From the NCBI RefSeq assembly GCF_000383575.1, contig NZ_KB911579.1:3746575-3810574 (forward strand): a DNA stretch of 64,000 nucleotides. Reading direction: 5' to 3'. The notes beneath the pieces are model-generated. The model did not search any database. It worked only from the letters and a program-made list of their open reading frames with translations, and was not told where the DNA came from. This document shows positions 51,496 through 59,591 of this stretch, piece by piece. Position 1 is the first letter of the stretch, and each line of letters opens with the position of its first letter. A program made the position numbers and the translations under genes. Source of the stretch: Salinispora oceanensis (GTDB lineage: Bacteria > Actinomycetota > Actinomycetes > Mycobacteriales > Micromonosporaceae).

Positions 51496-52782
51496 TCAAG
51501 AGAACTCAGACACGCGACACTCGCCCGTACTCGACGTCGCCGCCTGCCTCTCGCTCTCCTCCCAGCTGCGGAGGCTACCGATCGAGGCGAGGCACAGCAC
51601 CGTCGCGACGGCGAAGAACCCGCCTGCGATCGCGAATGGCATGCGGTAGCCGAAGCCCGAGGCGAGTAAACCACCTGCGCCCGCTCCCACCGCGAGACCG
51701 ATCAGGCCGATCAGTCGCCCCACCGACCCGACCCGCCCCATCATCGCGGCGGGAGTGGCCCGTTGGCGCACCGAGGTGGCCATGATGTTCCAGACGGCCG
51801 CGTGCGCGATGTAGGTGGCGAGTGCGATCGCCACGACGACGACGTTGGTCGACAGCGAAATCACGACGAACGACACGGCGCCGACGATGAGCGCGGCGAC
51901 GATGGACCACCCGTAGCCGATCCGTTCGCGCAGCCTGGCGGCGACGAAGCTACCGAGCAGTCCCCCCAGCGCGGAAAACGAGAGCAGCAATCCGTAGCCG
52001 GTCGCGTCTAGCCCCAACTCGTCGCGCGTGTAGAGGACGAGGTAGGAGAACGGGATCATGTAGCCGACGCAGGCGATGCCGCCGACGACGATGAGCAGTC
52101 GTACGACCTGGTGCCGCATCGCCCACACCGCGCCCTCGCGGATATCTGCGAGGATGCCGCCGGGCGACTCGCCCGGATCAGCCGGAGCGACGACGTAGCG
52201 ACCGCGCAGCTGCCAGTAGGCGAACCCGGCTGCCAGGAGGGCAACGACGTTGAGTGCCGAGGGAGCGAAGGCGGCCATGGCGAATAGGAACCCGCCCAGC
52301 GGCGGGCCGACGAACTCGTCAATGACCAGCTGTGTCCCCGCGATCTGCGAGTTCGCTCGGTCTAGCCGCTCCGGGGGCACCGCCTGGGGCAGTACGGCGA
52401 CCGTCGCGCTGTCCGCCAACGTCTCGACGATGCCCATCACGGCGTAGACGATGTACAGCGCGACGATCGGTGCGGCGTCCAGGAGTACGAGTAGCGTGAT
52501 GACGGCGAACATCCCGGCGCGGGAGAAGTTCGCGAGGTAGAGCAGGCGGCGGCGGTCGCTGCGATCAATGAGCACACCGATGCCGAGAACCGAGAGGATG
52601 CGCGATAACGAGTACGCGATCGACAGGCCGGCGACCGCGACCGGGCTGTCGGTGATCGTTGTCGCCAACAGCGGCAGCGCGATGAATGTGACCCCGTCAG
52701 CCAGGTTCGACGACGCGTTGCCGAACCAAATCCGGCGGTAGTCGGCGCCCAGCGCTATTCCGCTCCTGCTGCGTTCGTTCAC
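51496..52782 (-). CDS. MFS transporter (EntS/macrolide-efflux-like)
   Basis: 428 residues from GTG 52782, with 12 predicted helices. The N-terminal pattern 'DYRRIWFGNASSNLADGVTFIALPLLATTIT' and motif A-like 'GVLIDRSDRRRLLY' are typical of MFS_3 (EntS-type) exporters, as is 'LPQAVPPERLDRANSQIAG'. Substrate unknown. The open frame extends to 52911 but is not family-like there. A short upstream stretch may be remnant coding sequence. Confidence 0.88.
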   Translation of the reverse strand: MNERSRSGIALGADYRRIWFGNASSNLADGVTFIALPLLATTITDSPVAVAGLSIAYSLSRILSVLGIGVLIDRSDRRRLLYLANFSRAGMFAVITLLVLLDAAPIVALYIVYAVMGIVETLADSATVAVLPQAVPPERLDRANSQIAGTQLVIDEFVGPPLGGFLFAMAAFAPSALNVVALLAAGFAYWQLRGRYVVAPADPGESPGGILADIREGAVWAMRHQVVRLLIVVGGIACVGYMIPFSYLVLYTRDELGLDATGYGLLLSFSALGGLLGSFVAARLRERIGYGWSIVAALIVGAVSFVVISLSTNVVVVAIALATYIAHAAVWNIMATSVRQRATPAAMMGRVGSVGRLIGLIGLAVGAGAGGLLASGFGYRMPFAIAGGFFAVATVLCLASIGSLRSWEESERQAATSSTGECRVSEFS

Positions 52783-53078
52783 CCCCGCCGCCCCAGGTGG
52801 TCGTCCACGGTGGGCGAAAAGACCCGGCAGCCCGGACCTGTCGCGCCGGCAACAGTGGCGTGGAGATCCGGTAGCGGCTGGTGCTTGAGCTCGAGCACCC
52901 AGTCCAGGCATTCAGCGAGATCCACAGCCGTTCACTCTAGGGTTGGAACGGTAGGTCAGCTGCGGTAGCTGGGCGCTCGTGCGGTGACCGTGGCGGTGGA
53001 GTTGCTGGCGCCGACGAGGACCTCGTGGGGCGAGGAAAGGCGTGGCCAGGCGGTGCGAGATTTGACAGCCTGCTTGTC

Positions 53079-53639
53079 ATGCGTCCGATGGGCAGCCGTG
53101 ATCTCGACGAAGCCGTGGCCGAGATGGTTCGGGTACTCACACCGCACGCGCGCGCGGACTGGCGACGCCAGGCCGGCGAGCTCGACTGGAGCTGCTGGGA
53201 AACAGCCGCACATGTCGCGCATGATCTCCTTGCCTACGCCGGGCAGCTCGCTGTCCTGCCCGACTCCGCCTACCTTCCGTTCGACCTGGTCGTCAGCGAC
53301 AATGCGTCTCCCCACGACCTGCTGCGCGTAGCCGCCGGAGCGGGAAGGCTGCTCAGCGTTGTGTTGGCGGCGTCCGACCCGTCGGTGCGAGCCTGGCACT
53401 GGGGCCCGACCGATCCGAGTGGCTTCGCGGCGCTGGGCGTCAACGAGACGCTGGTGCACACCCGGGACATCACCGAAGGGCTCGGCATCGACTGGCAGCC
53501 GCCGGAAGCTCTCTGCCGTGCCGTACTCGCCCGGCTCTTTCCCGGCGCGCCAGCCGGGGATCCGGTCCAGGCGCTGCTCTGGTCCACCGGCCGTACTGAC
53601 CTTCCTGGCCGTCCTCGACCCACCTCCTGGGTCCCGTAG
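53079..53639 (+). CDS. Mycothiol-dependent maleylpyruvate isomerase-fold (DinB/MDMPI) protein
   Basis: 186 residues; ATG 53079 or 53088 are plausible starts. 'GELDWSCWETAAHVAHDLLAYAGQL' and 'VNETLVHTRDITEGLGI' provide the metal-binding His residues of the MDMPI/DinB four-helix bundle. The family includes mycothiol-dependent isomerases and S-transferases; the individual reaction is unknown. The end runs into low-complexity sequence near an IS256 relic, so the last residues may not be native. Confidence 0.75.
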   Translation: MRPMGSRDLDEAVAEMVRVLTPHARADWRRQAGELDWSCWETAAHVAHDLLAYAGQLAVLPDSAYLPFDLVVSDNASPHDLLRVAAGAGRLLSVVLAASDPSVRAWHWGPTDPSGFAALGVNETLVHTRDITEGLGIDWQPPEALCRAVLARLFPGAPAGDPVQALLWSTGRTDLPGRPRPTSWVP

Positions 53640-53701
53640 GCCGACGCCGGACAGCAAGCTGCCGGATAGCGCCGTTCACGCCGGCCCTGCCCGGGGCGTC
53701 G

Positions 53702-54040
53702 TGGCCGCGGTGCCGCACCCACTACCTGCGGAATCTGCTGATGAAGGTGCCGAAGTCGGCGCAGCAGTGGATCGCCGCCCTCGCGCGGAGGATCTTCAAC
53801 CAGCCCACCGGCGCAGCTGTCCGAGCGCAGTTCACCTGGGTCGTTACCGCGATCGAGGCAAAGTCCCGGCCGCCGCCGAGCATCTCGATCAGGTTCGTGA
53901 CGACGTACTGGCCTTCACCGATTTCCGCGCGAGAGTTGGCGCCAGTTCTCACGCTCATCGCCGCTAACACTCCGCGGAGTGTCACGCAGGTCCTGATGCC
54001 GATAGATCAGGTGGCTTCCCGTTGGGCTTGCAAGTGGTGA
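53702..54040 (+). pseudogene. IS256-family transposase remnant (frameshifted)
   Basis: Encodes 'CRTHYLRNLLMKVPKSAQQW', 'ARRIFNQPTGAAVRAQFTWV', and after a frameshift near 53870 'FPAAAEHLDQVRDDVLAFTDF'-like sequence (PAAAEHLDQVRDDVLAFTDF in the second frame). These are central parts of IS256-type (mutator) transposases. The ends are missing. Confidence 0.8.
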
Positions 54041-54460
54041 CGCTCCGCCTCCGACGATCTCGGCGGCGTCTGCGGTGGCCAGGAACGCTACCCGGGCAGG
54101 TGACGCGGGACGTTCGAGTAGAGAGTACTGTCGATGGAGGGAGGGTGCTGGTTGTAGCGGTCGGCGCCTTCACCCAGATCGCTGCCGGGGAGAACTGATG
54201 CCTGCACCGGTACGCACCATGGTGGACTCGCGGTTTGATGTTGAGCTGCCACAGCGGCGCGAAGCCCGCGACCTGACCTTGCGACAACTGGAAGTCGCAT
54301 TCCGCTACGGCCAAGGCGCTTTCCACCAACCGGAAGCGAGAAACAGCGGGCCATGCCGCGCTGCGCACGTCTCCACTGCCCAAGTTACCGAGCAGCCCCT
54401 GTCGTCCTTGTAGATTTCCGGCCGTAGCTGACGGCCGGGCCGGACAACGAAGGAGTGGAC
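54041..54460. other. Region with one doubtful small frame
   Basis: ATG 54198, with GGGGAG five bases upstream, opens a 71-residue frame to 54413 (MPAPVRTMVDSRFDVELPQR...). No domain is recognised; it could be a small gene or debris next to the IS256 relic. Confidence 0.3.
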
Positions 54461-54943
54461 ATGTCCACGACAACGCCCAAGCCCACAGTCGCGCTACGGC
54501 AAGGCGCCTCACTGGTTTCTCCCGACCTGTTCGTTCGGTTAACTACTCGGATCGCTAAGGACCACCCGGATTTGCCGACGGGTATGGCGGATCGCATCCT
54601 GGACCAGGCCCTGGCTTTCCTTGGCGCCGCCGCCGTCACCACCGTGCCGATCGGCCCGTCCGACCTGGTGGACATCGGTTGGCACACGTTCATCCTGTAT
54701 ACGCGCGACTACGCGGCCTTCTGCGATCGGGTCGCGGGACGCTTCATCCATCACGATCCGGAGGCGGGTAGCGAGAAGCCGACCAACCCAGACGGTGGAC
54801 CTGTCCTATTGTCCCAGGCGATCGACGCGATTACCGCCGCCGGCTATCAGGTGGACTCGGCGCTGTGGAACACCACCGCCGACTGTGTTTCCTGTAGCTC
54901 GTGCCGGCCTGGAGGCGGCGGCAACGATATACCGACATACTGA
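54461..54943 (+). CDS. Glycine-rich-domain-like (DUF1399-type) protein with Cys-rich tail
   Basis: 160 residues from ATG 54461, with AAGGAG five bases upstream. 'DLVDIGWHTFILYTRDYAAF' (68-87) is the signature of the domain found in plant glycine-rich-domain proteins and in many actinobacterial small proteins. The last 20 residues are unlike the rest: CVSCSSC (142-148), then RPGGGGNDIPTY. Such a compact Cys/Ser/Gly tail could bind metal or be a modified peptide, but no RiPP enzymes are adjacent. Function unknown. Confidence 0.7.
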   Translation: MSTTTPKPTVALRQGASLVSPDLFVRLTTRIAKDHPDLPTGMADRILDQALAFLGAAAVTTVPIGPSDLVDIGWHTFILYTRDYAAFCDRVAGRFIHHDPEAGSEKPTNPDGGPVLLSQAIDAITAAGYQVDSALWNTTADCVSCSSCRPGGGGNDIPTY

Positions 54944-55076
54944 ACGCATGTGCCCGTGCTGACTGCGGCGGCCACCAGCGCCAGGTCGCCCCGACAATTT
55001 CCAGCTGCTTGCCCACCTCGGGTCACCTGACCGCACCTCGTCGCCCCGGGCCGGCCTGGTCGTGCCGAACTGTCGG

Positions 55077-55727
55077 TCAGACCAGGTCGGCTTGGTGGGC
55101 GACGATCGCCGCCTGTACGCGGTTGCGGGCACCCAGCCGGGTGAGCAGCGTACTCACGTGCGCCTTGACCGTTCCCTCGACCAGATACAGCCGATCGGCG
55201 ATCTCGGCGTTGGACATTCCCTTGCCGAGAAGCGTCAGCACCTCGCGCTCCCGATCCGTCAGGGCGCTCACCTTGTCCCGGGCGCCGGCTTCCGCGCTGA
55301 GGCGACCGGCGGCCAGCCGGGTGAGGACCCGCGACGTGACCCTCGGCGACAGATAGGCCGCCCCCTCGGCAACCGCCCGGATCCCGGCGGTGAGCTCCCT
55401 CGGGTCGCCGGATTTGAGGAGGAAACCGCTGGCGCCCTCGGTGATGGCGCGGGAGATGTAGTCGTCCTCCCCGAAGGTGGTCAGAATGATCACTGCCGTG
55501 TCCGGCACCAGCCGGCGGATCTCGGCGGTGGCGGCGAGCCCGTCCAGGCGGGGCATCCGGATGTCCAGCAGCGCCACCGCGGGCCGGTGCCGCCGTACCA
55601 GTTCCACGGCCTCGTGGCCGTCGCTGGCCTCCGCCACCACCTCGATGCGGGAATCATTGGCCAGGACGGCGCAGACGCCGGCCCGGATCAGGGCCTCGTC
55701 ATCGGCCAACACCACTCTGATCGTCAT
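55077..55727 (-). CDS. NarL/LuxR-family response regulator
   Basis: 216 residues. Receiver with acidic LADDE, phospho-acceptor Asp55 (LLDIRMPRLDG), Lys in 'FLLKSGD', and a LuxR-type HTH (LTDREREVLTLLGKGMSNAEIADRLYLVEGTVKAHVSTLLTRLGARNR). ATG 55727 overlaps the kinase stop (ATGA). It probably regulates a nearby or distant target after phosphorylation by the next gene's product. Confidence 0.94.
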   Translation of the reverse strand: MTIRVVLADDEALIRAGVCAVLANDSRIEVVAEASDGHEAVELVRRHRPAVALLDIRMPRLDGLAATAEIRRLVPDTAVIILTTFGEDDYISRAITEGASGFLLKSGDPRELTAGIRAVAEGAAYLSPRVTSRVLTRLAAGRLSAEAGARDKVSALTDREREVLTLLGKGMSNAEIADRLYLVEGTVKAHVSTLLTRLGARNRVQAAIVAHQADLV

Positions 55728-57229
55728 CTCACCGCGTCCTTGGCGACCAACCGGTCCTCATTGAAGCAGAGCCGATACGTTGCGCGGGCCACCGGGAAGC
55801 TTCCGTCGGTGTAGAACTCGCACCGGGCGCCGTTGGGGGTGGGCGGGAAGGCTTCGTTCCGCCGGTCCGGGGTCTGGCGCGTGGGTAGCACCCCGGCGAG
55901 CGAGGTGCGCGTGTCGCCGATGGAGATCCGGGCGTAGTCCCCATCGGGGAGTGTCGAGTTCAGCGCGACGTACGGGTAGTAGCCGGTCGCCACCAGGGCC
56001 AGGACCGCCACCGGCGCAGCCACCGCGACCCCGAGCCGGCGTCGCAGTCGACGCTGGGCCTGCTGTAACTCGCTGGTGACGGCCACCTCCTCGTCGGCCG
56101 GCGGTACGGCATGATGCGGAATCCACGCCTCAACGGCGAAGCTCCCATCCGGGCGATGCCCGGCACGGAGGGTGCCACCCACGAGGCGTACGCGTTCGCG
56201 GAGCCCGACCAGGCCGACCCCGAGGCGGTCCGGTTGTCGGGCGCCGGGCAGCAGCCCGGCCGGCGGCGGATCGTTGACCACCTCGGCTGTGGTGGCGTCC
56301 GGCGTGTGTCGGAGGGTGATGTGTACGGCCGCCCCGGGCGCGTGTCGGGTGGCGTTGGTCAGGGACTCCTGGACGAGCCGGTAGACGGCCCGGTCAGCCA
56401 GCTGCGACAGGTCGTCGGAGGGACCCGTACGGGAGAGCGTGGCCGTCACGCCGGAGTCGCGGGCCCGGGCCACCAGATCCTCCGGGGAGTGGTCGCCTGG
56501 GGTGAGGGGCGCCGCGGTGCCGTCCCCGTGCAGTAGGTCGATGGCCTCCTGCAGCCGGTCCGTCGCGTCGGCCGCGCTCTTTCGCACGTCGCGCGCGGCG
56601 GCCCGGTGGTGGGCGGCCAGGTCGGCTGCGGTCTCCAGCGCGCTGGCCCGTAGGGCGAGCAGGGCGAGTTCGTGCCCCAGTGAGTCGTGGATCTCCTGGG
56701 CGATGCGGGTCCGCTCGTGTAGTCGTGCCTGCGCGGCCACCATCTGCCGCTCGCGCTCCAGCTGGGCGGCCCGCTCCCAGCCGGCGTTGACCAGCTCGGT
56801 GTGCTGCGTTTGGTAGCGACCGACAAGCCACGGGAAGGCGCCGCAGCTGAGCAGGGTGACCACGAGCAGGAACAACTGGGCCGGGGCCGTGTCGAGAACC
56901 ACCAGGTTGATCAGGGTGCCGCCGACGGTCAACAGTAGGAGGACGACCACTGCCGGGGCGATCCGATCGGTACGCCGCCCCGCGAGGTAGCCCATGACCG
57001 GGATGCCGAACAGGAAGTTGCCGTCAACCAGGGTGCCCGCCACCACGAGGACGGCTGACACCAGGGGCAGCCGGCGACTGAAGCCGACGACGACGGCCAG
57101 GGTGGCGCACCCGGTCAGGAGCGAGCCGACCGCCGCGTGGCTGATCTGGTTGTAGGCGACCGGCATGCTGAGCGCGGCCCAGAGCAGGGTGTCGAGGATC
57201 CACTCCCGCCTCCCACGCGCTGCGCTCAC
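55724..57229 (-). CDS. NarL-type sensor kinase with additional C-terminal membrane/ectodomain
   Basis: 501 residues from GTG 57229. About five N-terminal helices form the usual membrane region; dimerisation domain HisKA_3 with His181 (AQEIHDSLGHELALL); HATPase with 'LVQESLTNATRHA' and 'GVGLVGLRERVRLVGG'. Unlike the family norm it continues after the ATPase: a linker (QQAQRRLRRRLG), a membrane helix (VAVAAPVAVLALVATGYYPYV) and about 75 residues with two Cys (ARCEFYTDGSFPVARATYRLCF), predicted outside the cell. It overlaps the response regulator. The extension could be an extra sensor or a fused lipoprotein-like protein. Confidence 0.9.
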   Translation of the reverse strand: MSAARGRREWILDTLLWAALSMPVAYNQISHAAVGSLLTGCATLAVVVGFSRRLPLVSAVLVVAGTLVDGNFLFGIPVMGYLAGRRTDRIAPAVVVLLLLTVGGTLINLVVLDTAPAQLFLLVVTLLSCGAFPWLVGRYQTQHTELVNAGWERAAQLERERQMVAAQARLHERTRIAQEIHDSLGHELALLALRASALETAADLAAHHRAAARDVRKSAADATDRLQEAIDLLHGDGTAAPLTPGDHSPEDLVARARDSGVTATLSRTGPSDDLSQLADRAVYRLVQESLTNATRHAPGAAVHITLRHTPDATTAEVVNDPPPAGLLPGARQPDRLGVGLVGLRERVRLVGGTLRAGHRPDGSFAVEAWIPHHAVPPADEEVAVTSELQQAQRRLRRRLGVAVAAPVAVLALVATGYYPYVALNSTLPDGDYARISIGDTRTSLAGVLPTRQTPDRRNEAFPPTPNGARCEFYTDGSFPVARATYRLCFNEDRLVAKDAVR

Positions 57230-57357
57230 ATCGCCCCCATGCCAAGCCCGCTGCCATTGAGGACAGGGTAGCCAGCATGAGCGTGGGCCCGGGTCGCACC
57301 GACCGAGCGTCTCGACGGAACCACGTCGTGAACAGCTTTCCGCCTATGGTTCACGGC

Positions 57358-58050
57358 ATGGAGAGAAACCGGTACGGCCAGCAGATTGGTGCGCCGGTTC
57401 CGCACTGGTCAACCCGTCCACTGCCAGGACGCGGAACGCTGGCAGGACGGTACGTGACGGCGGAACCAATCAGTCTGCGTCACGCAGATGCCCTATTCGC
57501 AGCGGTTTGTGGACCAGAAAACGGGGCGTTGTGGACCTACCGGCCCGTCCCTCAGCCAGAGAACATCGCGGAGTTCGAGGAGAGGGTATTGCGCCCCCTC
57601 GCTGAACACCCTGAGTGCACCTCCTTTGCGTTCGTTCCTGCGGGTGACCGCGCATCCGGGCTTGCCACTTTCTCCTCCTGCGCGCCAGACACGGGTGTAG
57701 TCGAAATCTCCGGGGTCCTGTGGGGACGGTCAATGCGGCGGTCGACCGCCGCGACCGAGGCGATCCATTTGATGCTCCGTTACGTCTTCCAGCGACTGGG
57801 GTATCGCCGGGTGGAGTGGAAGTGCGACAGCCGCAACGAGCCGTCGGGTCGAGCCGCGCAGCGGCTCGGCTTCACCTACGAGGGGCGGTTCCGCCAGCAC
57901 ATGATCGTCCGGGGCAGGAACCGGGACACCGACTGGTACTCCATGCTCGATACGGAGTGGCCAGCGATTCGTGCCAGGAACGAACGGTGGCTTGACCCGA
58001 GCAACTTCGACCAGAACGGCCATCAACTCCAGCGGCTCGAAGAGATCTAA
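57358..58050 (+). CDS. GNAT-family N-acetyltransferase (RimJ/RimL-like)
   Basis: 230 residues from ATG 57358; a TATGGT seven bases upstream suggests a leaderless transcript. The GNAT core is visible: 'YVTAEPISLRHADALFAAV', 'FAFVPAGDRASGLATFSSC', 'GVVEISGVLWGRSMRRSTAATEAIHLML', and motif A/B 'RNEPSGRAAQRLGFTYEGRFRQH'. It closely follows the pattern of short RimL-like enzymes that acetylate small molecules or proteins. Substrate unknown. Confidence 0.9.
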   Translation: MERNRYGQQIGAPVPHWSTRPLPGRGTLAGRYVTAEPISLRHADALFAAVCGPENGALWTYRPVPQPENIAEFEERVLRPLAEHPECTSFAFVPAGDRASGLATFSSCAPDTGVVEISGVLWGRSMRRSTAATEAIHLMLRYVFQRLGYRRVEWKCDSRNEPSGRAAQRLGFTYEGRFRQHMIVRGRNRDTDWYSMLDTEWPAIRARNERWLDPSNFDQNGHQLQRLEEI

Positions 58051-58116
58051 CTCGCCGGCAGCAACACGAGAGCTTCTTTCGCGTATTTCCTTCGCGTTAG
58101 CTGTCCTGTGGGCCTG

Positions 58117-58238
58117 GTGTCGGTTTAGCTCGAGGGTGGGCCGCTACCGCCTGTCTGGTAGCTGAGGAACACGCCACCCTCGTGTCCCTTGCGGTGGTGG
58201 GTTCCTCGCCGTTCACGGGGAAGGACATCGAGACCGCA
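58117..58238 (+). promoter_or_regulatory. Structured leader of the first beta-helix gene
   Basis: 122 bases before ATG 58239. The parts GTGTCGGTTTAGC, GCTACCGCCTG-YCTGGTAGC (hairpin GCTACC/GGTAGC), GAGGAAC...GTTCCTC (second hairpin, extended by CCACC/GGTGG), GCCGTTCACGGGG and AAGGACATCGA recur in the leader at 61434-61542. The distance AAGGA to ATG (13 bases) is unusually long and equal in both. It looks like a shared cis-regulatory RNA. Confidence 0.65.
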
Positions 58239-59570
58239 ATGCCATCTCATCGACATGCCTATAGCTCTACCCGCACAGACAGGCGGCCCCCACGGTGGTG
58301 GGCCGTCGGGATGGCGGGGTTGACCGGCCTGGCGTTCACCACGGCCGCTCTGGCCACCGCCGCCCACGCTCAACCGAACCAGCCCGTGCCCGGCTCCACC
58401 GCGGCGACCGACGCGGAGCCCGCGCCCGTCACGACCGCCCGGGATCGAGTCGGCACCGGTACTCCCGTCACGTGTGACGCCGATGCGTTGATCGCCGCGA
58501 TCACGTCTGCCAACGCTGCGGGCGGCGGCGTGTTCGACCTGGCCAAGGAGTGCACCTACCTGCTCACCGCCGACATCGACGGTGCCGGTCTGCCCGCGAT
58601 CATCACCCCGATCACCCTCAACGGCGGCAAGAACACCACGATCGAACGCGCCGCCACCGCCGCCGACCAGTTCCGGATCTTCACTGTCGACTCCGGTGGC
58701 GACCTCACCCTCAACCACCTGAAGATCATCGGCGGCCAGACCACCACGGCGGGCACCGATGGGGGCGGCATCCTGGTCAACGCGGGCGGGGGTTTGACAG
58801 TCAGCCACAGCGCAGTAACCCGCAACATCGCCGGTGGTAATGGTGGCGGCATCGCCAACAACGGGACCACCAACGTCAAGCGCTCGATCGTCAGCCGTAA
58901 CACCGCCCCGCTGGAAGGGGGCGGCATCTACAACACGGGCGTACTGACCGTCAACGAGTCTGAGGTCAAGGCGAACACCGGCACCCTCGCGGGAGGCGGT
59001 ATTGGGAGCACGGCCGGAACGGTCGAGGTTTCCAAGAGCTCCATCTCCGGCAACTGGTCCGATCAGGGAGCTGGTCTCTTCATCGTTGATGGCGGAATCG
59101 GCTCGGTAACCGGCAGCCACATCAAGAATAACTCCGCTGCCGATGCTGGTGGAGGTGTCTTCCTGCTGGGCCAGTTGACGCTGCAGAAAGTCGTCCTCGC
59201 CGGCAACACCGCCGAAACCGGTGCCGGCCTCATTGTCGACGAGGAGTCCACGGCCGACATCACGGGCAGCCGCATCGTCGACAACACCGCCGGCGCCCAG
59301 GGCGGGGGCATCTATAACGCTGGTATGACCACGGTTACCGGCACCAAGCTCGATGGGAACCAGGCCGACACGGGTGGTGGTGTCCAGAATCTCGCGGCAG
59401 CGACGCTGACCTTCTTTGGCTCAATGGTCACCGACAACCTAGCTGTGACCGACGGCGGGGGCATCGTCAACGACGTGGGTGGGACCGTCACCCTGAACAC
59501 GGCCACCGGCACCATCGTTATCAGTAACCGTCCGAACAACTGCGTGAATGTTCCCGGCTGCGCCGGCTAG
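58239..59570 (+). CDS. Secreted right-handed beta-helix protein 1
   Basis: 443 residues from ATG 58239; a GTG at 58182 would translate the conserved leader and is rejected. Signal sequence (WAVGMAGLTGLAFTTAALATAAHA), then 'PVTCDADALIAAITSANAAGGGVFDLAKECTYLLTADIDGAGLPAIITP', a strongly conserved N-cap. Many 20-25-residue coils with GGGI(Y/A)N.G and V..S.V..N.A follow, as in polymorphic-membrane-protein or pectate-lyase-like helices. It ends RPNNCVNVPGCAG, a Cys pair at the very end. No sorting signal. Either a secreted glycan-active enzyme or an adhesin; catalytic residues cannot be named. Paralogue of the gene at 61543. Confidence 0.85.
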   Translation: MPSHRHAYSSTRTDRRPPRWWAVGMAGLTGLAFTTAALATAAHAQPNQPVPGSTAATDAEPAPVTTARDRVGTGTPVTCDADALIAAITSANAAGGGVFDLAKECTYLLTADIDGAGLPAIITPITLNGGKNTTIERAATAADQFRIFTVDSGGDLTLNHLKIIGGQTTTAGTDGGGILVNAGGGLTVSHSAVTRNIAGGNGGGIANNGTTNVKRSIVSRNTAPLEGGGIYNTGVLTVNESEVKANTGTLAGGGIGSTAGTVEVSKSSISGNWSDQGAGLFIVDGGIGSVTGSHIKNNSAADAGGGVFLLGQLTLQKVVLAGNTAETGAGLIVDEESTADITGSRIVDNTAGAQGGGIYNAGMTTVTGTKLDGNQADTGGGVQNLAAATLTFFGSMVTDNLAVTDGGGIVNDVGGTVTLNTATGTIVISNRPNNCVNVPGCAG

Positions 59571-59591
59571 CGACCCGGAGTGGGTCAAAGT

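Noticed and set aside
58117..58238. Known c-di-AMP (ydaO) or cobalamin riboswitch
   Set aside because: Some GC-rich motifs recall ydaO, but the conserved core elements could not be matched, and no B12 box is present. Left as an unassigned structured leader.
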